Origin: DAORHV01 sp964458645
Lineage (GTDB): Bacteria > Patescibacteriota > Gracilibacteria > Peribacterales > Peribacteraceae
Assembly: GCA_964458645.1 (NCBI GenBank)
Contig: CAYWJU010000004.1
Location: 62,001 to 126,000, forward strand
Length of the DNA stretch: 64,000 nucleotides
Direction of reading: 5' to 3'
A program made the position numbers and the translations under genes. This document shows positions 32,743 to 40,746 of this stretch, in pieces; position 1 is the first letter of the stretch; the number at the start of each line of letters is the position of its first letter. The notes under the pieces were generated by a model. It saw nothing but the letters and a program-made list of their open reading frames with translations. It made no database searches and was not told the origin of the DNA.

Positions 32743-33768
32743 ATGAAAACAGCCATCCACGCGTTCGGCCGCTACGTCCCCCGCAACCGCATTAAATCGT
32801 CGGTGATCGCCGCACACTGGAAACGCGGCACCGAGCAGGCCGACGGACTCGGCATTATTGAAAAAGCTGTTGCCGCCCACGACGAGGACGCGTTCACGCT
32901 CGGCTGGGAAGCTGCGCGCCAAGCACTCGAAACTGGCGGGATTGATCCGCAAGAAATCGGCGCCATTTTCGTCGGTTCCGAGAGCCACCCATACGCGGTG
33001 AAGCCGACCAGCGCCATGCTGGTAAGCGCACTGAAACTGAACCCCATGTGCCACTGCGCCGACTTGGAATTCGCCTGCAAGGCCGGCACCGCCGCACTGC
33101 AGATTGTCAGTGCCATGGCCGCGTCCAAGCAAATTACCTACGGCCTGGCCATCGGCTCCGATACGGCACAGTCCAAACCCGGCGACGCGCTGGAATATTC
33201 GGCAGCGGCAGGAGCAGCTGCGTTCATCGTGGGGGCTTCCACGCCAAAGAACCCCGGATTGTGCTCCATAGACGCCACGCTCTCCTACACCAGCGACACG
33301 CCCGACTTCTGGCGCAACGCCGACGAAAAATATCCGGCGCATGCCGGACGCTTCACCGGCGAGCCTGCATATTTTCACCACGTACAGACGGCTGCAAAAG
33401 CGATGATGGACCGCGTGAAGATGAAGTCCGAAGACTTCGATCATGTCGTGCTCCATATGCCCAACGCCAAGTTCCCGGCTCAGGCCGCAAAGAAGTTAGG
33501 CTTCACCGATGAACAAATGAAAGCGGGTTTCGTCGTACCGCACATCGGCAATACGTACAGTGCATGCTCGCCTCTCGGCCTAGCCGAGGTGCTGCAAGTT
33601 GCAAAAAAGGACCAGAAAATTTTGTTGGTGTCGTACGGTTCGGGTGCCGGATCGGATGCGTTTGTACTGACCATGCTCCAGAACGGCAAACCTCTTCCGA
33701 CCAGTCAATCGCGAGACATTACGCAGTTGGATTACGCCGAATACCTGCAATTCGTGAAGGCGGTCTAG
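32743..33768 (+). CDS. Hydroxymethylglutaryl-CoA synthase, archaeal type
   Basis: 341 residues, thiolase fold. Catalytic Cys112 in LEFACKAGTAALQ, general-base Glu80 in VGSESHPYAVKPT, His238 in VVLHMPNAKFP and HIGNTYSACSPLGLAEVL near the end follow the archaeal HMG-CoA synthase pattern rather than the longer eukaryotic/Firmicutes MvaS (about 390). It condenses acetoacetyl-CoA with acetyl-CoA. In archaea this enzyme works in a complex with thiolase held by a DUF35 protein; both partners follow here in order. It has its own leaderless promoter. Confidence 0.92.
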   Translation: MKTAIHAFGRYVPRNRIKSSVIAAHWKRGTEQADGLGIIEKAVAAHDEDAFTLGWEAARQALETGGIDPQEIGAIFVGSESHPYAVKPTSAMLVSALKLNPMCHCADLEFACKAGTAALQIVSAMAASKQITYGLAIGSDTAQSKPGDALEYSAAAGAAAFIVGASTPKNPGLCSIDATLSYTSDTPDFWRNADEKYPAHAGRFTGEPAYFHHVQTAAKAMMDRVKMKSEDFDHVVLHMPNAKFPAQAAKKLGFTDEQMKAGFVVPHIGNTYSACSPLGLAEVLQVAKKDQKILLVSYGSGAGSDAFVLTMLQNGKPLPTSQSRDITQLDYAEYLQFVKAV

Positions 33769-33828
33769 GAATATTCACCAAACAGGAGAAAAAACGCTCG
33801 CGCAGACCTGGACAAACACTGTTGAGCA

Positions 33829-33858
33829 TTGTGTAAAAAGCATCGAACACTATAGAAT
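33829..33858 (+). promoter_or_regulatory. Promoter of the thiolase gene
   Basis: -35 TTGTGT (33829-33834), spacer 16-18, -10 TATAGA/TAGAAT (33851-33858), 10 nt before the ATG at 33869. Confidence 0.55.
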
Positions 33859-33868
33859 TGCGCAGTTC

Positions 33869-35008
33869 ATGCGAGAAGTCATTCATGTCCTGGGCGGAGG
33901 CCAGACACGCTTCGGCGAGTTGTGGGAGAAATCTCTCCAGCAACTGATTGAGGAAGCGGTCTATAACGCGCTCGAAAGCAGCGGCGTTGTTTCCACGGAT
34001 ATCGACTATGTCGTCATCGGCAACATGGTCAGCGGCGAAACGGCTGCCCAGGCGCACTTGGGAACGTTCGCATCCAGCCTGCTGCCGCATCGTCCGCCTG
34101 CCCTGCGCGTGGAGGCCGCCTGTGCTTCAGGTGGCTTGGCCGTTCACACTGCCTGCGCCCTGCTGGAAAGCGGACGTGCTCAAACCATCTTAGTCGTCGG
34201 AGCCGAAAAACTCACCGACGTCTCCGGCGACATGGTCACGCGCGCGCTCATGCATGCCGCCGACAGCGAGAAAGACACTCCGGCCGGACTCACGTTCCCG
34301 GGCATCTTCGCACTCACCGCCCAGGCCTACATGCATCGCTACAATCTGAAGCGAGAACAACTGAGCTTGGTTTCAGCCGCGTCCCATCGCGCTGCAATCC
34401 AGAACCCCTTTGCACAATTTCGCCGTGAAATTCCGGCTGCATCCATTTCCAAGAGCCCGCTGGTCGCAGACCCGTTGCGCTTGTTGGATTGTTCGCCCAT
34501 CAGCGATGGAGCCGCCGCACTGGTGCTGTCCACCAAGAAGACCAGCGGCGTGCGCATCGCCGCCTCGCAGATCAGCAGCGACTATTTGAGCCTTGCCGAT
34601 CGTGAAAGCATTACCTCGTTCCTCAGCACCAAAAAGGCGTTCGCCGCCGCGCTCAAAGAATCGAATTGGGATAAGCAGGACATCGACGTTCTGGAGTGCC
34701 ACGACTGCTTCTCCATCGCATCACTCATTCACTTGGAAGACATGGGCTATTGCCGGCCCGGCGAAGCCGTACGGATTTTTGAGCAAGGCGACACCGACGT
34801 CGACGGCACGCTGCCCATCAACTGCAGCGGCGGACTGAAAGCCTGCGGCCACCCCATTGGGGCCACCGGCGTGAAACAAGTGCTCGATATTTGGAAGCAG
34901 CTCTCCGGCAAAGCTCCGAACCAAGTACAGAACGCCAAGCGTGGACTCGCTCATAACCTGGGTGGCGTAGGGGCCACCTGCACATTGCATCTTCTCGAAA
35001 CCGCCTAA
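33869..35008 (+). CDS. Acetyl-CoA C-acetyltransferase (thiolase), archaeal/SCP-x-like
   Basis: 379 residues. Nucleophile Cys85 in VEAACASGGLAVHTA, the ECHDCFSIASLIH segment where other thiolases have NEAF, and NCSGGLKACGHPIGATG with the last catalytic His and Cys region. The HDCF variant is typical of the archaeal and SCP-x thiolase branch that partners with HMG-CoA synthase. It makes acetoacetyl-CoA, the first step of the pathway. The DUF35-containing fusion gene begins 3 bp after the stop codon, so the two are certainly co-expressed. Confidence 0.92.
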   Translation: MREVIHVLGGGQTRFGELWEKSLQQLIEEAVYNALESSGVVSTDIDYVVIGNMVSGETAAQAHLGTFASSLLPHRPPALRVEAACASGGLAVHTACALLESGRAQTILVVGAEKLTDVSGDMVTRALMHAADSEKDTPAGLTFPGIFALTAQAYMHRYNLKREQLSLVSAASHRAAIQNPFAQFRREIPAASISKSPLVADPLRLLDCSPISDGAAALVLSTKKTSGVRIAASQISSDYLSLADRESITSFLSTKKAFAAALKESNWDKQDIDVLECHDCFSIASLIHLEDMGYCRPGEAVRIFEQGDTDVDGTLPINCSGGLKACGHPIGATGVKQVLDIWKQLSGKAPNQVQNAKRGLAHNLGGVGATCTLHLLETA

Positions 35009-35010
35009 CC

Positions 35011-35922
35011 ATGCCGAACCGCATCCCCGCTCTCCACCGGCGCACCAAGGAACTTACCAAGACCGAACTGAAGCCCGGGACCATTGTGAGTTACACCACG
35101 ATCCAGCACCCGCCGGCCGGTTTCGGCAGCGAACCGTACACCGTGGCGCTTGTGGAGCTAGCCGATGGAAAACGTGTTTGCGCACAGCTGACTAAAGAGA
35201 GCGCGCTACCAAGTATCGGCGCACATGTGGTGCCGTGCATGCGACGCATCCGCACCATGGAAAATGGATTATTCGTCAACGACATGAAGTACGAGGTGGT
35301 GGATTCATCATCGCTGCCGATCATCGATTTCAAATGCTACGTCTTGGCGCTCACCGGGCCGTCCGGCGTGGGCAAAACGACCATCACGCGTTCGTTGATG
35401 GGCGTCATGCGCAGCTATTGCGAGCAAGTGCCGATTTACACGACTCGCACGAAGAAGAAAGGCGACGTGGAGCCATATGTGCATGTAGATGCAGCCAAAT
35501 TCGATGCCATGCTTAAGAGCGGCGAAATCATCGCGCATACGCACATGGAGTCGGCAAGTGAAGTGCGCAAATACGGCTATCGCAAGCAGGATATCCAGGC
35601 GATTTGGGCCAAGTCCAAGCTGCCGGTGGTCGTGACCGATATCCATCTCTTGCAAGGACTCTCGCACCAACTTGGACGCCGTGCGATCCTCAGTTGCGGT
35701 CTATTGCCGCCCGGAAACAGTCATCGTCGTCGCCTCAGTGCATTGCTCCACCGCATGCGCACCCGTGGTCGCGAAACTGCGGCGCAAATCAAGGAGCGCC
35801 TGAAGACGGCTACGAAGGACCTGACCGCATTCGAAACCTACAGCCACCTGTTTGATCACATGGTGGTGAATGACAAACTCGACGTGTGTCTGGAGAGCAT
35901 TACGAAGATCGTAAAGCGTTAG
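35011..35922 (+). CDS. Fusion of a DUF35-like OB-fold domain with a guanylate-kinase-like P-loop kinase
   Basis: 303 residues. Residues about 20-95 (KPGTIVSYTTIQHPPAGFG, EPYTVALVELADGKRVCAQL) look like the DUF35 OB fold, which in archaea bridges thiolase and HMG-CoA synthase; the usual N-terminal CxxC zinc ribbon is absent. Residues about 108-303 are NMP-kinase-like: Walker A GPSGVGKTT (116-124), YTTRTKKKGD (guanylate kinase TTRxxRxGE region), Y156, YGY at 188-190, Asp210 in VVVTDIH, lid RMRTRGRET and a final VVNDKL. The GMP-contact pattern is altered and has a small insertion before YGY, so GMP may not be the substrate. Gene position 3 bp after the thiolase, and no other phosphomevalonate kinase in the block, suggest a scaffold-kinase of the mevalonate pathway. 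Function is inference. Confidence 0.75.
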   Translation: MPNRIPALHRRTKELTKTELKPGTIVSYTTIQHPPAGFGSEPYTVALVELADGKRVCAQLTKESALPSIGAHVVPCMRRIRTMENGLFVNDMKYEVVDSSSLPIIDFKCYVLALTGPSGVGKTTITRSLMGVMRSYCEQVPIYTTRTKKKGDVEPYVHVDAAKFDAMLKSGEIIAHTHMESASEVRKYGYRKQDIQAIWAKSKLPVVVTDIHLLQGLSHQLGRRAILSCGLLPPGNSHRRRLSALLHRMRTRGRETAAQIKERLKTATKDLTAFETYSHLFDHMVVNDKLDVCLESITKIVKR

Positions 35923-36509
35923 GCACCCTCGTTCGGGGCATCGCGCTTTCCGCGCGGCTTCGCCACGAAAACCTTCACGTCGTTCACGGTGCCGGTGCGA
36001 ACCGCACTGTCGATTTTATCCAGGAAGTGCTTAATGTCGGTGGCGTACTTCAAGCCCGGAAACGAGGCTTGGCGCTGTGCGTCGGCGGTGCCGTAACGGA
36101 CGATGAGGTGCTTTACTCCGAACGCTATTTCCAGCAGCCCGCCTTTCTTGGTAGCGCTCTCCTGGTACTGACTCCATTTCACCGTCTTCATGGATTTGAG
36201 TGAAAAGGGGCCGGGCTCCTGAAGGAGAATGCGATCGTTGGTCACACGCAACGCGGCCTTCTGCCATAAGGAATGGCGCAACCAACAGAGTCCTGCGAAC
36301 AAGATGCCAACGATGACAATCCCGATTTGCCACGGCAAAAACGTATCGAACGCCACCCAGAAACCGCCGAGCAAGAGGAGTGCAGTCACCGCGCCCACCA
36401 CCAGCGATTCAACGGCTGCACGGGCAACACCTCGGACAAGCACCGGAATCCCAGGGCTCATTTTCAGAAGCAAACGCTCGCCGTCGTGCAGGTAGCTGCG
36501 GTCATCCAT
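35919..36509 (-). CDS. Membrane protein with a PH-like (bacterial Pleckstrin homology) domain
   Basis: 196 residues from MDDRSYLHDGERLLLKM. Two adjacent hydrophobic segments (about 32-55 and 60-80) are followed by KAALRVTNDRILLQEPGPFSLKSMKTVKWSQY, the pattern of bPH_2/YdbT-type domains (TNxRIL...). A charged C-terminal tail ends the protein. Function unknown; such proteins are common in Gram-positive and CPR genomes. On the minus strand TGGTATCAT ends 6 nt before the ATG. The stop overlaps the convergent fusion gene by four bases. Confidence 0.72.
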   Translation of the reverse strand: MDDRSYLHDGERLLLKMSPGIPVLVRGVARAAVESLVVGAVTALLLLGGFWVAFDTFLPWQIGIVIVGILFAGLCWLRHSLWQKAALRVTNDRILLQEPGPFSLKSMKTVKWSQYQESATKKGGLLEIAFGVKHLIVRYGTADAQRQASFPGLKYATDIKHFLDKIDSAVRTGTVNDVKVFVAKPRGKRDAPNEGA

Positions 36510-36515
36510 GGAAAA

Positions 36516-36524
36516 ATGATACCA
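36516..36524 (-). promoter_or_regulatory. Extended -10 promoter of the PH-like membrane protein gene
   Basis: TGG-TATCAT on the minus strand, 6 nt before the ATG at 36509. Confidence 0.6.
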
Positions 36525-36535
36525 GTGTTTGTTTC

Positions 36536-36591
36536 CCGTAGCTGCGACATCGTGTCGCAGCGGACTCCAGGACACAATGTCCCAGATACGG
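36536..36591. repeat. Three-way-junction repeat, copy 3
   Basis: Outer stem CCGTA/TACGG (36536-36540 with 36587-36591), hairpin 1 GCTGCGACA-TCG-TGTCGCAGC (36541-36561), hairpin 2 GGACA-CAA-TGTCC (36570-36582). The 5' part (CCCGTAGC then GCGAC) matches copy 2, and the TCG loop matches copy 1. It lies between two minus-strand genes, just after the stop of the GT4 gene in genome order. Confidence 0.65.
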
Positions 36592-36596
36592 CCATC

Positions 36597-37673
36597 TTAG
36601 AGAGCGTCGTACGCAGCCGCGTATTTCGCAGCGATCACACTCCAATCGTATTGTTCTTTACCCTGCTTCGCCGACGACGAGAGCATCTCGCGCAGCGATT
36701 TGTCGGTGAGTACGCGCTTCAATGAAGCGGCGGCGGCCTGAACGTCATCGGAAGGCACGAGTAAGCCATTCAGTCCATCCGCAACGATATCCGAAATGCC
36801 ACCTACCTTAGTGGCGACGACCGCGCATCCGGCGGCCTGAGCTTCCAGGAACACGTTGCCGAACGCCTCGCTGCGCGACAAGCCGCAGAACACTTCGGCT
36901 TGGGCGAATTCATCGTACGCAGCCGATGGCGAAACTTTACCAACGAACTCCACGCGCTCGTGAAGATTCAGGCTCTCCACCTGTTGCTCAAGTACGGGTC
37001 GCAATGAACCGTCGCCGACAATCCGCAAATGCACCTTCGGGTCTGCGCTCTGCACCAGAATGCCAAATGCCGAAATCAACGTGTCGACGCCTTTCATGGA
37101 TTCCAACCTGCACAGCGAAAGGACACGGCCGGGAATCTTCTCATGAAAACGACACGTCTCTTGAATGGCTTTCAGTGGAATGCCGTTGGGAATGAGTTCC
37201 ACGTTATTACGACCCAGTGTGTGGGCGCGACGAATCAGCACAGAACTGATGGCAGTAATCTTGTGCGCGGAGCGATGCATGAGACCAAGCAACAAACTCG
37301 TGTTGGTGCTTTGCAATGTCAGCATGCGCTTTGCCGATGGCACAAGGTAGCGGCAGAACACCAATGCCAAGCCTGCGTACGATTCAAGCACCGCATGCAC
37401 GATATGCGGCTTGCAGGCACGCGCCATAAGCGGCGCCAGCAGCGGAAAAAGGTACTTATCGAAGCCCAGTCCAATGCCAACACGAATCACCGTAATGCCC
37501 TGCACGACATCGCGACGGGCCAGCCCCTTCGGTAATCGCGAATCCGACAAGCTGGTGATGATCGTAAGGTCGTATGTATCGCGCAAACACAGTGCCACCT
37601 CTTCCACCATGGCTTCGGCACCACTGCGATGCGGCGAGAGAAATGCCGACAGAATGACGATACGTTTTTTCAT
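36597..37673 (-). CDS. GT4-type glycosyltransferase
   Basis: 358 residues. MKKRIVILSAFLSPHRSGAEAMVEEVA has the N-terminal SGAE acceptor loop; VLSLCRLESMKGVDTLISAF opens the donor domain; SRSEAFGNVFLEAQAAGCAVVATKVGG is a full EX7E motif. It overlaps the stop of the preceding GT4 gene by four bases (ATGA) and forms a two-gene operon with it. Confidence 0.88.
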   Translation of the reverse strand: MKKRIVILSAFLSPHRSGAEAMVEEVALCLRDTYDLTIITSLSDSRLPKGLARRDVVQGITVIRVGIGLGFDKYLFPLLAPLMARACKPHIVHAVLESYAGLALVFCRYLVPSAKRMLTLQSTNTSLLLGLMHRSAHKITAISSVLIRRAHTLGRNNVELIPNGIPLKAIQETCRFHEKIPGRVLSLCRLESMKGVDTLISAFGILVQSADPKVHLRIVGDGSLRPVLEQQVESLNLHERVEFVGKVSPSAAYDEFAQAEVFCGLSRSEAFGNVFLEAQAAGCAVVATKVGGISDIVADGLNGLLVPSDDVQAAAASLKRVLTDKSLREMLSSSAKQGKEQYDWSVIAAKYAAAYDAL

Positions 37674-38815
37674 GCGCTTGGAACGGAAGCCGGGCCACCG
37701 ACCCAGGCATCGAAGAAAGAACCGTACTGTTTGCCAACGACCTCCCAGCTGAACACGTTTTCGATGCGCGCACGAGCTGCAGCGCCGAGTGCTTTCATCT
37801 TGTGCGAATCACCGAGCAAGCGGCGGATGTGCGCCTCCAGTGCGGCACGGTCACCGGGATTGAAGAGAAAACCGGACACGCCGTTTTGAATGAGGAATGC
37901 ATTGCCACCGACCTCGGAGGCAATGCACGCGCAACCGCTCGACATGGCTTCCATGAGCGCGTTGCTCAAGCCCTCGGAGTAACTGGGCAGCACGAAGATA
38001 TCGCTCTCGCCGAGCACGGCCGGAATGTCTTTGCGCAACCCCGTGAACGTGACGGTGCTGGCATATTTCAGTACCAACTCATGCCCTGGCTTGTACCAAC
38101 CGACGACGCGGAAATGCACCGTGGGGAATTCGCGTTTCAGTTTGTCGGCAACGGCAACGAAGTCATCCACACCCTTCACGGATTCCAGGCGCCCCACATA
38201 CGTAACCGTGACGCCCTTCTTCCCGCGCTCCGGGCTGGATCCGTACGGCTTGGGGTCGATGCCCGTGGGAATGACTTGGGATTTCCCAGCAATCAGCAAT
38301 TGCTTCAGAACGGCTTCCGGCTGCGGATGGAAAAACACCACGCGGTTGGCAGCCAAGAGAAGAAGCCAGCCCAGCGTCCATGCATAGATGGCGCTGCACA
38401 TTTGGAACAACTTTCCTCTACCCCACCACGTGATGCCGACCAGCGCATCGGTAATGAGCAAGACCCGGTGACCGGTGAGTCGCAACGGAAGCAGTGCGAT
38501 GGAACTCCAGAACAAGACCTTGTTCACTACGATAACGTCGGGCTTCAATGCGCGTGCCAGCTTCACGGCCTTCACACTGAAGCCGAGTGCAATGCCGTAA
38601 TTCCACGGGTCGGGCAGAAACACATCCTGCACGCGATGAATGGTGAGCGTGCCCGATACCTGTTCAATCGTGCGGGTCCCACCGGCGGTCGGCCCCATGC
38701 ACAGTACGTGCACGTGGTACCCGATACGCTGCCACAGCTCAGCCATGTTCACTGTACTGACCATCCAGCGGTGGTCTTCCTTCCAGTACGGGCTGATGAG
38801 GAGGATTGTTCGCAT
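37670..38815 (-). CDS. GT4-type glycosyltransferase
   Basis: 381 residues. MRTILLISPYWKEDHRWMVSTVNMAEL is the N-terminal region; VTVTYVGRLESVKGVDDFVAV the donor-domain start; LPSYSEGLSNALMEAMSSGCACIASEVGG the EX7E motif. First gene of a two-gene GT operon. On the minus strand TAGCGT lies 8 nt before the ATG, inside a 12-bp perfect palindrome CACGCTAGCGTG (38825-38836) that could be an operator. Confidence 0.87.
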   Translation of the reverse strand: MRTILLISPYWKEDHRWMVSTVNMAELWQRIGYHVHVLCMGPTAGGTRTIEQVSGTLTIHRVQDVFLPDPWNYGIALGFSVKAVKLARALKPDVIVVNKVLFWSSIALLPLRLTGHRVLLITDALVGITWWGRGKLFQMCSAIYAWTLGWLLLLAANRVVFFHPQPEAVLKQLLIAGKSQVIPTGIDPKPYGSSPERGKKGVTVTYVGRLESVKGVDDFVAVADKLKREFPTVHFRVVGWYKPGHELVLKYASTVTFTGLRKDIPAVLGESDIFVLPSYSEGLSNALMEAMSSGCACIASEVGGNAFLIQNGVSGFLFNPGDRAALEAHIRRLLGDSHKMKALGAAARARIENVFSWEVVGKQYGSFFDAWVGGPASVPSA

Positions 38816-38867
38816 AAAGAAGCCACGCTAGCGTGACATGACGCTTGGCGAAGCGCAATCGCAGCGA

Positions 38868-39305
38868 CTAGAACGAGTCTGCGATCGTCTGGAACACCGC
38901 CTTCATGATTTTATCCATCAGGGACGGCTCATCTGCCGCGTCCTCAGACGCCGCAGCATGTGTCTGTTCCCCTTGTGCGGCAACGGCATCGACCTGTTTC
39001 TTGCGCTCTATGCCGCTCAGCGCTGGCTTTACCGCCTCCTCCATGTCGGATTTGGACGGCAAGTGATTGAAGTGATCGACGATGTCGCGTGCAACTTTTC
39101 CTTCTTCCGGCGGCAAGACGGACAATGCCTGTTCATTCAAAATATAGTGCCGAATGATGGGCGCACCCACGTACCAGGTGAGCATGCCGAACAGAATGAC
39201 AAACAACACATAGGCGACGTTTTTCGCCACTTGCAACGCATACAACGCCACAACGCCCAAGACGAGAAACAGCGCGATGGGGATGAGAAAGCTGATGTTC
39301 AGCAT
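38868..39305 (-). CDS. Membrane-anchored hypothetical protein
   Basis: 145 residues from MLNISFLIPIALFLVLG. Two hydrophobic segments (about 5-25 and 31-52) are followed by a soluble tail with an acidic, alanine-rich stretch (QTHAAASEDAADEPSLMDK). No known family recognised. Unlike most genes here its promoter (TTGTGT - 17 - TATAAT at 39356-39328) lies 22 nt upstream, giving a leader of about 16 nt without Shine-Dalgarno sequence. Confidence 0.68.
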   Translation of the reverse strand: MLNISFLIPIALFLVLGVVALYALQVAKNVAYVLFVILFGMLTWYVGAPIIRHYILNEQALSVLPPEEGKVARDIVDHFNHLPSKSDMEEAVKPALSGIERKKQVDAVAAQGEQTHAAASEDAADEPSLMDKIMKAVFQTIADSF

Positions 39306-39327
39306 GAGAGAGTTTTTTGTTTTAATT

Positions 39328-39356
39328 ATTATACAATAATTATTTATTTTACACAA
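39328..39356 (-). promoter_or_regulatory. Consensus-like promoter in an AT-rich island
   Basis: Minus strand: -35 TTGTGT (39356-39351), spacer 17, -10 TATAAT (39333-39328). The surrounding 39310-39360 is almost only A and T, unlike the rest of the window. Confidence 0.65.
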
Positions 39357-39515
39357 TATCTATGGCTCTGGGAGTACTTTGGCGACCTTGCCATTCCTAT
39401 TTTTTCGTGGACTGATGCGGTATTTCGTCGCCTAGACGAACTTCGGAATTCCTTGTGCTACGCATACGAACGACCGTGCGGGAAACTAACCTCGTTTCTT
39501 TCCCCCACATTCTCC

Positions 39516-39710
39516 ATGGAGACCTCTACACCTCAGACTCCTGAGTCACCCCAGGCCGAAGTCTTGGACAGTGCGACGATCCGACAGCTCCAGCTCGAAG
39601 CATCGCGTATGCAGTTACGTATGAACGAGCTGACCGGCGACGAGCACGCCCGCTACGAAGAAGTCATGCGCACGTTGAAGGCAAATGGCGCCGACGACTG
39701 GGGTGACTAA
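39516..39710 (+). CDS. Small hypothetical protein, possibly coiled coil
   Basis: 64 residues. A Pro/Thr/Glu-rich N-terminus (METSTPQTPESPQAEV) is followed by a helical stretch RQLQLEASRMQLRMNELT and HARYEEVMRTLK, ending in Trp-Gly-Asp. Codon choice resembles neighbouring genes. The 155 bp before it show no clear -10 box at the usual distance, so the start and the gene itself are less certain than the others. It overlaps the convergent DUF2304 gene by four bases. Confidence 0.5.
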   Translation: METSTPQTPESPQAEVLDSATIRQLQLEASRMQLRMNELTGDEHARYEEVMRTLKANGADDWGD

Positions 39711-40072
39711 GCTTGGCCTTGGTCCTGCGGCGCACGAGCGATTTTGGCATCGTGCAACGATTCGTCACGAACGATCTTCACGATACGCTGCTCCAATTCC
39801 TCGATACGAATCACCATGTAGAACACAATGAAGAACAGAATGCCGAGCGCACTGATGACGGCGGCATTCTCGTTCTTCTTGATGCCGGTTACTGCGCTTA
39901 AGTACTGCAAATTGCCCGGGAACAATGCGATATACCCCAACGCTCCCCAGAACACCGTCCACAGCACGCCTTCCCACACCGTTTTACGCTGACGCATGAC
40001 CAGACTCCATGCGTACGCAAGCATGAGGAGCGAGAACAACGGAACGACGATTTGGTACGGCGTGATTTCCAT
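39707..40072 (-). CDS. DUF2304-family membrane protein
   Basis: 121 residues, three hydrophobic segments (about 8-25, 36-52 and 70-88) and an amphipathic tail IEELEQRIVKIVRDESLHD. This is the usual DUF2304 layout; in many genomes such genes sit next to a polyprenyl-phosphate glycosyltransferase, as here (5 bp downstream of the GT2 gene). A helper or anchor role for that GT2 enzyme is likely but unproven. Confidence 0.8.
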   Translation of the reverse strand: MEITPYQIVVPLFSLLMLAYAWSLVMRQRKTVWEGVLWTVFWGALGYIALFPGNLQYLSAVTGIKKNENAAVISALGILFFIVFYMVIRIEELEQRIVKIVRDESLHDAKIARAPQDQGQA

Positions 40073-40077
40073 AAGCG

Positions 40078-40746
40078 TTAGCGCAAGAAGGAGCGTAGCA
40101 GAATTTTACAGGCCGTGCGTATGCCGTTGGCAAACGACTGCCCCTTCGCCAGCGTATATTCGGAATACATCACTTTGGATGGTACGGAAACGACCACCCA
40201 ACGATACTGAGCAGCCTCACGAATGATTTCGGTGCAGAACTCGAAGCCGCGCATTTTTAAATCAATCTGCTTCAGCGCGCGCGGACCGAACACTTTGAAT
40301 CCGCACTGCGTATCCGGCAAAAGCATGCCGGTGACGATGAATGTCAGAGCATTACCGGCTGCATTGAAAATACGGCGGATCATCGGAATGGAATTCTTGC
40401 CACCGAAGCGGTTGGCAATCACCAGGTCGGCATTGCGTTCGGTAAGTACGTTCAGCAACTGCGGAATATCGCGAGCATCGTGCTGACCGTCGGCATCGAT
40501 AGTTATCACGACCTCGAAACCCAAGCGCCGCGCCGCCTCGATACCGGTCATGGTGGCGGCACCCGCGCCGCAGTTTTCCGCATGACGAATGACGATCGCC
40601 CCGGCTTGCTCGGCCACGGCTGCGGTGTCATCCGACGAGCCGTCGTCGACCACGATGCAGCGCTCCACGAACGCCTGGCAACCGCGCACGACCGCATCCA
40701 CCCGCGTGGCTTCGTTATAGGCCGGAATCACGGTACAGACGCGCAT
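40078..40746 (-). CDS. GT2 polyprenyl-phosphate glycosyltransferase (dolichol-phosphate-mannose-synthase-like)
   Basis: 222 residues, GT-A fold. VCTVIPAYNEATRVDAVV, CIVVDDGSSDDTAAVAEQAG, VITIDADGQHDARDIPQLL (DAD metal motif) and DTQCGFKVFGPRAL are characteristic of DPM1-like enzymes. It would move a sugar from a nucleotide donor onto a polyprenyl phosphate. Start and upstream stop overlap as TAATG with the large membrane protein gene, and the DUF2304 gene follows, forming a three-gene operon. Confidence 0.9.
   Translation of the reverse strand: MRVCTVIPAYNEATRVDAVVRGCQAFVERCIVVDDGSSDDTAAVAEQAGAIVIRHAENCGAGAATMTGIEAARRLGFEVVITIDADGQHDARDIPQLLNVLTERNADLVIANRFGGKNSIPMIRRIFNAAGNALTFIVTGMLLPDTQCGFKVFGPRALKQIDLKMRGFEFCTEIIREAAQYRWVVVSVPSKVMYSEYTLAKGQSFANGIRTACKILLRSFLR

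Noticed and set aside
38838..39710. 290-codon plus-strand frame covering the membrane protein gene
   Set aside because: Most of it is the reverse of the gene at 38868-39305; only the last 64 codons look like a real protein.
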